Of a DNA stretch of 64,000 nt, positions 32,017-39,174 are shown one piece after another. Source of the stretch: Candidatus Poribacteria bacterium (GTDB lineage Bacteria > Poribacteria > WGA-4E > WGA-3G); contig JAJEDB010000078.1 of the NCBI GenBank assembly GCA_022821725.1, forward strand, positions 1 through 64,000. Reading direction: 5' to 3'. Under the pieces are notes generated by a model that had not been told where the DNA came from, did no database searches, and worked only from the letters and a program-made list of their open reading frames with translations. Each line of letters begins with the position of its first letter. The first letter of the stretch is position 1. A program made the translations under genes and the position numbers.

Positions 32017-32045
32017 TTGCACTACACTGAAAAATATGGTATACT
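32017..32045 (+). promoter_or_regulatory. Promoter of ndk
   Basis: TTGCAC (32017-32022), a 17-base spacer, TATACT (32040-32045), about 90 bases before the ndk start. Leader contains the repeat at 32080-32113. Confidence 0.6.
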
Positions 32046-32079
32046 TAAAATCGCTTGATGTCAAGCCTGAATACTCACA

Positions 32080-32113
32080 AGCATCGGGGTTAGAAACCCC
32101 TCCCACAAAGAGC
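32080..32113 (-). repeat. GGGAGGGGTTT repeat (inverted copy)
   Basis: TCGGGGTTAGAAACCCCTCC is the reverse complement-type copy of the segment at 2049-2080. GGGGTT and AACCCC form a short stem. Confidence 0.55.
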
Positions 32114-32133
32114 AATGTTAAAATGGAGGGACT

Positions 32134-32598
32134 ATGGAGACAGAACAGACACTGGTTCTCATCAAACCGGACGGTGTTCAACGGGGGCTTATCGGTGAAG
32201 TGATTGCCCGTTATGAACACAAAGGACTCAAAATCGTTGGAATGAAATTGTTGCAGCTCCCGCGCGACACAGCAGAGAAACTCTATGCTGTCCATCAGGG
32301 CAAGTCTTTTTACAATGTACTTATCGAATTCATGACTTCAGCCCCTATTGTTGCCTTAGCGATTGAAGGGCGCGACGCAATAGAATTGGTGCGCATCCTT
32401 AACGGGGAAACCGACCCAAAGAAATCGCAACCTGGAAGTATCCGAGGCGATTTCTCAATCAATATCACGCATAACGTCGTGCACGCATCCGACTCCCCAA
32501 GGAGTGCTGAGCGTGAATTAGATATCGTGTTTGCACCCGATGAACGCTACAAATATCACCGAATAGATGAAGAGATCCTGCATCCTTCGGTATCGTAG
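32134..32598 (+). CDS. ndk: Nucleoside diphosphate kinase
   Basis: NDK (154 residues; usual 140-150) transfers the gamma phosphate of ATP to other nucleoside diphosphates through a phosphohistidine. Seen are TLVLIKPDGVQRGLIGEV at the N terminus, R-G-D-F-S near residue 109, and the active-site N-V-V-H-A-S-D-S-P-R-S-A-E-R-E near 117-131, whose His is the phospho-acceptor. GGAGGGA lies upstream of the ATG. It stands alone with its own promoter. Confidence 0.96.
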   Translation: METEQTLVLIKPDGVQRGLIGEVIARYEHKGLKIVGMKLLQLPRDTAEKLYAVHQGKSFYNVLIEFMTSAPIVALAIEGRDAIELVRILNGETDPKKSQPGSIRGDFSINITHNVVHASDSPRSAERELDIVFAPDERYKYHRIDEEILHPSVS

Positions 32599-32638
32599 CC
32601 TACACCGACCAGATACGTTTTACGAAATCAGGTTTTTG

Positions 32639-32667
32639 TTGCAATTTCGTGTTATATACGTTATTAT
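32639..32667 (+). promoter_or_regulatory. Promoter of LamG paralogue 1
   Basis: TTGCAA (32639-32644), 17-base spacer, TATTAT (32662-32667). The second paralogue has the same TTGCAA element with 17-base spacing at 33632-33660. Confidence 0.55.
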
Positions 32668-32749
32668 AATTAAAAGTATACGAACGAATTTCAATCCCAC
32701 AGCCGTGCGTTTCAAGCGCACGCTCGGTAAACATAAGAAGGAAATAACT

Positions 32750-33517
32750 ATGAAAAAAGTATTATTAACCCTCGGTGTGGTATGTTTCAGCCTTATGGCT
32801 GTTCATATGAGCACCGCTGAGATCGACTTCGATACTGCCGTCGGTATCTGGTTGTTCGATGAAGGCAAAGGCGGGGTCGCTAAAGACACATCCGGTGAAG
32901 GAAACGACGGCGAAGTCGTCAAAGCCCCGTGGGTGGATGGTAAATTCGGCAAAGCCCTCGATTTTGATGGAAAATCCGGCTGTGTCAAAACGGGCGCGAA
33001 ACTTCTTGAGGCGCTCGAAGAATTCACGATTCTCTGCTGGATACAAAGCACAGACGATCCCCCCGCTCGGACGGGACTCGTCGGACAGAACAACGCACCT
33101 GAGTTCGGCTTTATTACGACGAATGAGCTGAGCCTCTGGACCCCCTCGGCTGGCTTGACGAATAATCCGTGGAAACACAAACACGGTGATGGTGAATGGC
33201 ATCACGTCGGGTGTGTCGCTACGCAAGATTACGTCCATACTTATATCGATGGTGAATACGTCGAGCAGAAGGGAAAGTGGGCGAATCACGGCGCGGCTCC
33301 CTTTGACGTTAACATCGGTGGATGCGGGGTCTGGGATCCAGGCGGAAACTTTTTCCCAGGGCTCATGGACGAAGTCATGATTTTCCACTCAGCGTTGGAA
33401 CAAGAAGATATCCAAGAATTAATGGACAAAGGTTATGTAAATTATTTGGCTGTTGATCCGGAAGGCAAACTCGGGACAACCTGGGGAAATATAAAATCAA
33501 CCCATCATATCAAGTAA
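32750..33517 (+). CDS. Secreted LamG-domain protein, tandem paralogue 1
   Basis: This 255-residue protein has a signal peptide (M-K-K-V-L-L-T-L-G-V-V-C-F-S to about S-T-A-E), then one LamG domain beginning V-G-I-W-L-F-D-E-G-K-G with G-L-V-G-Q-N-N-A-P-E-F-G near residue 105 and W-H-H-V-G-C-V-A near 150. The tail K-L-G-T-T-W-G-N-I-K matches the other LamG proteins here. AAGAAGGAAATA precedes ATG 32750; upstream in-frame codons overlap ndk and are not used. It is a duplicate of the next gene and probably binds glycans at the surface. Confidence 0.87.
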   Translation: MKKVLLTLGVVCFSLMAVHMSTAEIDFDTAVGIWLFDEGKGGVAKDTSGEGNDGEVVKAPWVDGKFGKALDFDGKSGCVKTGAKLLEALEEFTILCWIQSTDDPPARTGLVGQNNAPEFGFITTNELSLWTPSAGLTNNPWKHKHGDGEWHHVGCVATQDYVHTYIDGEYVEQKGKWANHGAAPFDVNIGGCGVWDPGGNFFPGLMDEVMIFHSALEQEDIQELMDKGYVNYLAVDPEGKLGTTWGNIKSTHHIK

Positions 33518-33541
33518 TAATCACATCCTTTTCTAACACTT

Positions 33542-33577
33542 ATAGCGGCGCGTGGTGGGAAATCCACGCGCCGCTAT
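33542..33577 (+). terminator. Strong hairpin after LamG paralogue 1
   Basis: A perfect 14-bp stem (33542-33555 with 33564-33577, arms with AGCGGCGCGTGG and its complement) closes a TGGGAAAT loop. No T run follows, so it may be a repeat or a bidirectional stop. Confidence 0.5.
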
Positions 33578-33631
33578 GAGCCCTCCAATCTACGAACTGA
33601 ACCCTTACGACACCCACCTCCGCATTTTCTC

Positions 33632-33660
33632 TTGCAACTTTATACCGTATAGGTTATCAT
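33632..33660 (+). promoter_or_regulatory. Promoter of LamG paralogue 2
   Basis: TTGCAA (33632-33637), 17-base spacer, TATCAT (33655-33660), 82 bases before the start. Confidence 0.55.
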
Positions 33661-33741
33661 AATTGTAACTTCAGAGTGAATTTCAACAGTGTAGATGTGC
33701 ATTTCAAGCACGCTCACGCTAAATATTGGGAGGAAGTAACG

Positions 33742-34512
33742 ATGAAAAAGGTGTTATTAACCCTCGGCGCGGTGTGTTTCAGCCTCATTGCTGTTCAGAT
33801 GAGCACCGCCGAAATCGACCTCGAAACAGCGGTCGGTATCTGGTTATTCGATGAAGGTAAAGGCGGGAAGGCTATGGACCTCTCTGCTGCAGGAAACGAC
33901 GCAGACTTAGAGAAATCCCCTGAATGGGTGGAGGGTAAGTTCGGCACGGCACTTAAATTTGACGGAAAAGCCAGCTGCGTCAAAACGGGGCAGAAACTCC
34001 TTGATAACCTCGAAGAGTTCACCATTATCACTTGGGTGCAGACCGGTGATGTTAACGCCAACCGAACGGGACTCGTCGGTCAAAACGACGCTCCTGAATT
34101 CGGGTTCATCAACCCAAACTCTGTTAATCTCTGGACCCCTACCGCTGGTGGGACCCAGAAGCCTTGGGAATACAAACACGATGACGGGAAATGGCATCAC
34201 GTCGGCTGTGTCGCTACGACGGAATACGTCCATACCTATATCGACGGTGAATATGTGGAAAAGAAAGGTGGCTGGGCGAATCATGGCACATCTGCCTTTA
34301 ACGTCAATATCGGTGGATGCGGGGTTTGGGATCCAAACGGCAACTTCTTCCCGGGTGCAATGGACGAAGTCGCTATTTTCCACTCAGCACTGGAACAAGA
34401 AGATATTCAGGTGTTGATGGAGGGATTTCAGACATACTTGGCAGTTGATCCCGCAGGTAAACTCGGTACAACCTGGGGGCATATTAAAGCAACGCATCAT
34501 TTCAGGCAATAG
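33742..34512 (+). CDS. Secreted LamG-domain protein, tandem paralogue 2
   Basis: This 256-residue protein is about two-thirds identical by eye to the preceding gene: same signal peptide, same LamG opening (V-G-I-W-L-F-D-E-G-K-G-G), G-L-V-G-Q-N-D-A-P-E-F-G, GGCGVWDPNGNFFPG, and the tail K-L-G-T-T-W-G-H-I-K. GGGAGGAAG before ATG 33742 settles the start. It has its own promoter, so the pair are separate transcription units created by tandem duplication. Confidence 0.87.
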   Translation: MKKVLLTLGAVCFSLIAVQMSTAEIDLETAVGIWLFDEGKGGKAMDLSAAGNDADLEKSPEWVEGKFGTALKFDGKASCVKTGQKLLDNLEEFTIITWVQTGDVNANRTGLVGQNDAPEFGFINPNSVNLWTPTAGGTQKPWEYKHDDGKWHHVGCVATTEYVHTYIDGEYVEKKGGWANHGTSAFNVNIGGCGVWDPNGNFFPGAMDEVAIFHSALEQEDIQVLMEGFQTYLAVDPAGKLGTTWGHIKATHHFRQ

Positions 34513-34622
34513 CCTCTCATTTTCGTCAACGCTCGTAGACGTGCTGGGGCTCGTAGATTCCCCAGTGCGTCTATGGGTAACCTTTCCGTTGGCATCCCCA
34601 CGCTTCGCACATACCGGTACCC

Positions 34623-36212
34623 CTACTTCAATTCATGCAGTTCCCTGAGTTTGTCTAACGCCACCTTATTTCTCGGTTCTAATTCTAAAACCCGTTCAAA
34701 AATACCAATCGCCTCTGGAATGTTGCCAAGTTCCTGATAAGCAACACCCAGGGCACCATAAGCGCGAACGTGCCTCGCCTCAATTGCGATAACCTTTCTA
34801 AACAGTGAGACGGCTTCGAGATAAGCCTCCTTCATCAGCGCGATTAAGCCGAGTCTATAAAGGGCTTGGACATCCCTTGCGTCGTATGTGATGACCTGTT
34901 TGTAGTACGGCTCGGCGGCTGTATAACGCCGTTGTTTCCAGTAGATACCGGCAAGGTCGCGATGCACAGACAGTTGAGATGGCACGAGTTCAAGTGCCGC
35001 CTGATAGTGCCGAATCGCCTCTCCAGGCTGCCCTGTGTTCTCATACACCGTCGCAAGATTCGCGTGGACGTTTGAAAAAAAAGTGTCGTAATCCGAAGGA
35101 TTCAGCCGTCCGTGAGATTCACCATCTGTTTTATTCTTTTTAAACTGAAGTGCCATTCGGCAGGCACGGATCGCTGCACCGGTCTGTCCGGTTTCATAAT
35201 GGAGCTGTCCCATATAGTTATAAGCCTGCGCTTTCAAGTAGGCTATCTCGTCGGTACTTCTCTCCTTCTGAACCTCTATATCCGTGTCGAGTAGCGACAG
35301 GAGGTGTTCTAATGCTGCTAAGGCTTCGGAGTGCCGTGACGCATAGAGGAGTGAAACGCCATAGTCGAACCAGACCTTTATATCCTTCTGTGCGTCTGAG
35401 ATAAGCGTCTCAAATTCAGCGACCGCTTTTCGGTAATTGCCTTCCGACATATAACGTCTACCGCGTTCCGCATATAGGGGAGCAGTGACACCCGCTTTAA
35501 GCACGTCCCACCATAGCGGATCTATCAACTCACCGTATTGACTCGGGTTCCGGGCTGCCTGTGCGTGCTGTTTCGCCGTTTGAGTATCTCCCAGTGCAAT
35601 GGTGACCTGTGCCATGAGCGCGTGCGCTTCGCTTTGCCCTGGATTCAAGTGGAGTGCCTTCTCTAAATGCGTTCGAGCGAGTTCCAATTGCTGTTTTGCG
35701 AGTGCGATTTCTCCAAGCCAGAGTTCAGAGAATGGGTTGTTGGGTTGGAGACGTTTTGCGTGTTCTAAATGTTGTTGTGCTTCATCGAATCTCCCCAAAA
35801 TACGGAGCGCGGAAGCGAGATAGAGATGCGCAGGGGCAGATGTTGAATCTAAGGTAAGCGCACGGGTGAGGTGTTTCACAGCCGCCTCGGGTTGACGCTG
35901 TTTCGTCAAACGTCCGAGCAAGTAGAGCCATTTGAATTCGTTGGGCGCGAGCCTATTTGCTTGGCGATAACACGGTATCGCTGGAACCTCCCACCCGTGG
36001 CTGAGGTAGACATGCCCGAGGTGTCCCCATACCTCTGCAGTATTGGGAGACTTCCGAACCGCTTTTTGAGCATTTTCAATCGCTTCTATCAGCGGTTTTT
36101 CCTCAACCAAGTCAAGATCCGCAGGTTCAGGAACATCAAGGTCGCTTCCCACAAATACTGAGATATTGATTAGCAGGAAAAGGGCAATGATATAAGAGGA
36201 CAATTTTTTCAA
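34623..36212 (-). CDS. Exported TPR protein
   Basis: This 529-residue protein has an N-terminal hydrophobic segment (residues 5-22), which makes it membrane anchored or exported, and about eleven TPR repeats (for example A-E-V-W-G-H-L-G-H-V-Y-L-S-H-G near 58 and V-R-A-Y-G-A-L-G-V-A-Y-Q-E-L-G near 480). It does not share the C-terminal module of the TPR proteins at 25-30 kb. Its start overlaps the end of the FG-GAP/UnbV gene upstream by four bases, so the two are coupled. Pairs of UnbV and TPR proteins are common in marine bacteria; the role is unknown. Confidence 0.85.
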   Translation of the reverse strand: MKKLSSYIIALFLLINISVFVGSDLDVPEPADLDLVEEKPLIEAIENAQKAVRKSPNTAEVWGHLGHVYLSHGWEVPAIPCYRQANRLAPNEFKWLYLLGRLTKQRQPEAAVKHLTRALTLDSTSAPAHLYLASALRILGRFDEAQQHLEHAKRLQPNNPFSELWLGEIALAKQQLELARTHLEKALHLNPGQSEAHALMAQVTIALGDTQTAKQHAQAARNPSQYGELIDPLWWDVLKAGVTAPLYAERGRRYMSEGNYRKAVAEFETLISDAQKDIKVWFDYGVSLLYASRHSEALAALEHLLSLLDTDIEVQKERSTDEIAYLKAQAYNYMGQLHYETGQTGAAIRACRMALQFKKNKTDGESHGRLNPSDYDTFFSNVHANLATVYENTGQPGEAIRHYQAALELVPSQLSVHRDLAGIYWKQRRYTAAEPYYKQVITYDARDVQALYRLGLIALMKEAYLEAVSLFRKVIAIEARHVRAYGALGVAYQELGNIPEAIGIFERVLELEPRNKVALDKLRELHELK

Positions 36213-37909
36213 AAGGATACCCCCTTTCCTTGATAAACCACCACACGCCGATTGATGCCCGCGCCGGGAAACCTTTCACGGCTTCCATCTTGCCAGTGGA
36301 CCTCAATGGTCTGAATCGCATCGATCTCTCCTAACCCGAAATGCACGCTCGGTTCACTGCTGCTCAGATAGCTCGTCCCCGAGAGCACGTATCCCGTCAA
36401 TACGCGTGAGGGGGTCCGGAGCGTTACGTGCGCCCCAAGGGCATCGCGATTCTGGGTGATTGCACGCACGGAAAGATAGTGATGTTGTGGGGGTGGGGCA
36501 TCGTTTCGGAAAAAGCGGAGTCGATTGTCAAGACCACTCACTACCATATCGATATCGCCATCTTTATCAATATCGCCGAAAGCCATTCCGCGACTGACTT
36601 CAATCCGTCTCGTGAAATCAGGCGCGCGTGAACTCACATCGGTGAAAGAGTGTTTTTGCGTGGGGGTTTTCTCTCCGCCTATAGGCGTTGTCTGAGAATT
36701 TTGGAAAAGAAGGTTCGGTTCAGCGTAGAAGTCCCAGAATTCACCCGTGTTTGCCCCCTCAAGGACAGGACCGCGCTTCACCCGACCGTTGACGACTGCG
36801 ATGTCCAGATCGGCATCATTGTCGAAGTCCACGAAACCGCACCCAAATCCTGTAAAGGGTAGATCCCGCCCGGCGAATCCCGCCATCTCCGTCATATCAA
36901 CGAATACAGAGAAGGTAGAAGTCGTATAAAATGTATTTGTTTCACCCGACAAGTGTGTTAGGAACAGGTCGGGACGCGTATCACCGTTGACATCCCCGAC
37001 GGCGATACCCATGCTCCCTTCGGGTTGACCGTAAGCGTTGAATGCCAGACCGTGCAATATGGCTTCCTCAGTAAAAGTGCCGTCCTTCTGGTTCACCCAG
37101 AGCTGGTTGGCTTCGCCGTCGTTGGCGACATAAAAATCCGCCCAACCATCGCCTGTCAGATCGAGGCACACAACACCGAGCCCTCTGCCGGACATCGCGG
37201 CGATTCCTGTCTGTTCCGATACATCTGTAAATGTGCCGTCGCCATTGTTTCGGAACAACCGATCCGCGGCGGGTTCAAAGACCTGTGGATTGCAGTAATC
37301 CGGGGCACCATGTTTTCCGCGACAGACCGCCTCTGGATCGAACTGAACGTAGTTGGTGACATAGAGATCGAGATGCCCATCCCTGTCATAATCGCCAAAG
37401 GTCGCAGATGTTCCCCACGCATCGTTTGAGAGGCCCACTTCCTGTAAAGCAAACGTCCCATCGCCGTTGTTACGGTAGAAGACATCAGCGCCGTAGTTCG
37501 TTACATAGACATCCTTATCCCCATCATTGTCCACATCACCGATTGCGACCCCCTGTCCATAGCCTTCATGTCCGATACCGGTGGTTTCCGTAACGTCAAC
37601 AAACGTGCCATCGCGCTGTTGTCGAAAAAGTCGATTCGCCGCGGGAGTATCCTCTTCCCCAGGGGGTGGAAATCGGATGTGTAGGACATCGAGCGCGCCA
37701 TCGTTATCGTAATCAAACAGCGCAACCCCACTCCCGATGACTTCCGGTAGGGCGTAAGTCCCTGCCTGCCAAGGAGTTTCTGCCTGTGTGAAACCGAGTG
37801 CAGCGGTCACTTCTGTAAAAAAGGGTTTCTCCGTCTCCGCTTGTGCCGTCCATAAACAGAGTGTGATGAGGGTGAGTGTTATAACGTATGGCTTCGTAAA
37901 CATAGCCAC
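36209..37909 (-). CDS. Secreted FG-GAP/VCBS repeat protein with ASPIC/UnbV domain
   Basis: This 566-residue protein has a signal peptide (to about residue 24), about seven FG-GAP-type repeats with calcium-loop text such as F-D-Y-D-N-D-G-A-L-D-V-L, G-D-V-D-N-D-G-D-K-D-V-Y-V and G-D-I-D-K-D-G-D-I-D-M-V-V, and a C-terminal ASPIC/UnbV domain (G-A-H-V-T-L, then V-H-F-G-L-G and I-E-V-H-W-Q-D-G-S). It resembles CRTAC1-like proteins and should form a calcium-binding propeller outside the cell. GTG 37909 is chosen because GGAG lies six bases upstream; ATG 37903 is possible. Confidence 0.88.
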   Translation of the reverse strand: MAMFTKPYVITLTLITLCLWTAQAETEKPFFTEVTAALGFTQAETPWQAGTYALPEVIGSGVALFDYDNDGALDVLHIRFPPPGEEDTPAANRLFRQQRDGTFVDVTETTGIGHEGYGQGVAIGDVDNDGDKDVYVTNYGADVFYRNNGDGTFALQEVGLSNDAWGTSATFGDYDRDGHLDLYVTNYVQFDPEAVCRGKHGAPDYCNPQVFEPAADRLFRNNGDGTFTDVSEQTGIAAMSGRGLGVVCLDLTGDGWADFYVANDGEANQLWVNQKDGTFTEEAILHGLAFNAYGQPEGSMGIAVGDVNGDTRPDLFLTHLSGETNTFYTTSTFSVFVDMTEMAGFAGRDLPFTGFGCGFVDFDNDADLDIAVVNGRVKRGPVLEGANTGEFWDFYAEPNLLFQNSQTTPIGGEKTPTQKHSFTDVSSRAPDFTRRIEVSRGMAFGDIDKDGDIDMVVSGLDNRLRFFRNDAPPPQHHYLSVRAITQNRDALGAHVTLRTPSRVLTGYVLSGTSYLSSSEPSVHFGLGEIDAIQTIEVHWQDGSRERFPGAGINRRVVVYQGKGVSF

Positions 37910-37928
37910 TACAAACTCCGTTATCTAT

Positions 37929-38056
37929 CCGCAAGGTAAAAGTGCGTTCATCCTGAATAATCAAGATCAGCAGCTTGCAACATCGGCGCAAGCGACTCGA
38001 ACACGAGAGACGTCAAGTTACAAACGCCATTATCTATCCGCAAGGTAAAATTAAAA
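37929..38056 (+). repeat. Two orphan type A leader copies
   Basis: TATCCGCAAGGTAAAA occurs near 37926-37941 and again near 38035-38050, each soon followed by TGCGTTCATC. The second continues TTAAAA into an ATG (38057) that opens only a seven-codon frame ending TAA at 38080. No recognised plus-strand gene starts here. Confidence 0.6.
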
Positions 38057-38062
38057 ATGCGT

Positions 38063-39016
38063 TCATCGGGAACCGCGTAACAACTTCTGGTACTCCGCAT
38101 GAGCATTCTGTGCATCGTCCTCACCATCAAGAACACGGCGCAGGCATTGGACAAAGCCTATCGGTTCATCTTCACCGAAGATGGTGCGTCCGAAGAGGAT
38201 CGCGCGTCCACCGTTGCTGGTAACATGATGCGCAAGCGCAAACGTACTCCGTGCATTTTGACGGGGACCCCCCAAGGCACCGATCACCAAGGTCGTGTCG
38301 AACTGGCACAATTCGCGCCAGACATCCGGGGTCGTATATGCGGTTTTAATAAAGCGCGGGCGTTGGTGTTTTCGGAGGTAACTCATCGTGCGGACAATAG
38401 AATCCGCGACATACATACCCCGTTTCTCCTCATCCATCCCCGGCATTTTTACATTCGGTAAGAATACCTCTAAAAGGTGATCGAAACCCTCAATTTCACC
38501 CACAACGTGTGCGAACTGCACATACGCTTGTAACATGCGTTCATCAGCAATCGGATCGTTGTTGAGCGTAATGGAATACAACCCAAGGTTGACCCGACAT
38601 TCAAGTGCCGGACCGATGAGCGCTTCGCAATAGCGTTGCATGTCCTCTGGAAACACCGTCTGAAACGGCATCGACAGTCGCGAAGTATAGACACCAAACC
38701 TCGGATTCCAGATAGCCGTCTCTGAGTTCATCCGGACGATTGGCGTAATCGGTGTATCTTCAAAGAGGTTTTCTTCAAGGGCGAGGGTTTCTGCATCCGC
38801 CGGGGTCATGAGAAGCCCGTCTAATTTGCCATCTGTAACGAGGTCGCGCTGCAGTTGCAAAAATTCTGCGTGCGTTCGGTAGTGCGGTTTCGGATGTTGC
38901 ACTTGTCCAAGCCCTTTAATCCCAGCCGATGCGAGCGGATCCGCCGCAAACACCAGAATCGGGCTACGAGCAAGTAAGTCAGTATCAGCAAGTTTATCAA
39001 ATATCCGGTTACCCAT
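38063..39016 (-). CDS. Class I aldolase-like TIM-barrel protein
   Basis: This 317-residue protein resembles DeoC/LacD-type class I aldolases: I-L-V-F-A-A-D-P-L-A-S near residue 20, L-D-G-L-L-M-T-P-A-D-A-E near 65, F-L-P-N-V near 185, a possible Schiff-base lysine in R-F-I-K-T-A-Y-T-T near 224, and V-I-G-A-L-G-G-P-R near 247. It probably cleaves or makes a sugar phosphate, but the substrate cannot be read. Its ATG follows ACATTAAAA, an A-rich leader like others here. It is the last gene of the long minus-strand block. Confidence 0.7.
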   Translation of the reverse strand: MGNRIFDKLADTDLLARSPILVFAADPLASAGIKGLGQVQHPKPHYRTHAEFLQLQRDLVTDGKLDGLLMTPADAETLALEENLFEDTPITPIVRMNSETAIWNPRFGVYTSRLSMPFQTVFPEDMQRYCEALIGPALECRVNLGLYSITLNNDPIADERMLQAYVQFAHVVGEIEGFDHLLEVFLPNVKMPGMDEEKRGMYVADSIVRTMSYLRKHQRPRFIKTAYTTPDVWRELCQFDTTLVIGALGGPRQNARSTFALAHHVTSNGGRAILFGRTIFGEDEPIGFVQCLRRVLDGEDDAQNAHAEYQKLLRGSR

Positions 39017-39115
39017 TTTTAATGTATGGCCTCCTGGGAGGAATGGTTGTCAGAGCGTTCGCTACGCTCACTGTCGGTGATTGGGTATCGGTGACAAGAG
39101 GGATCTGTTAAATGA

Positions 39116-39170
39116 TAACCCTCTTAACTGAAAACCGATGGCTGAAAGCCTGCGTCAGCAGGCGAACCGA
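39116..39170. repeat. AACTGAAAACCGAT repeat
   Basis: The stretch TTAACTGAAAACCGATGGCT and the following GAAAGCCTGCGTCAGCAGGC (a short hairpin) belong to the same repeat group as 12283, 42519, 46373 and 47746. Confidence 0.5.
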
Positions 39171-39174
39171 TACC

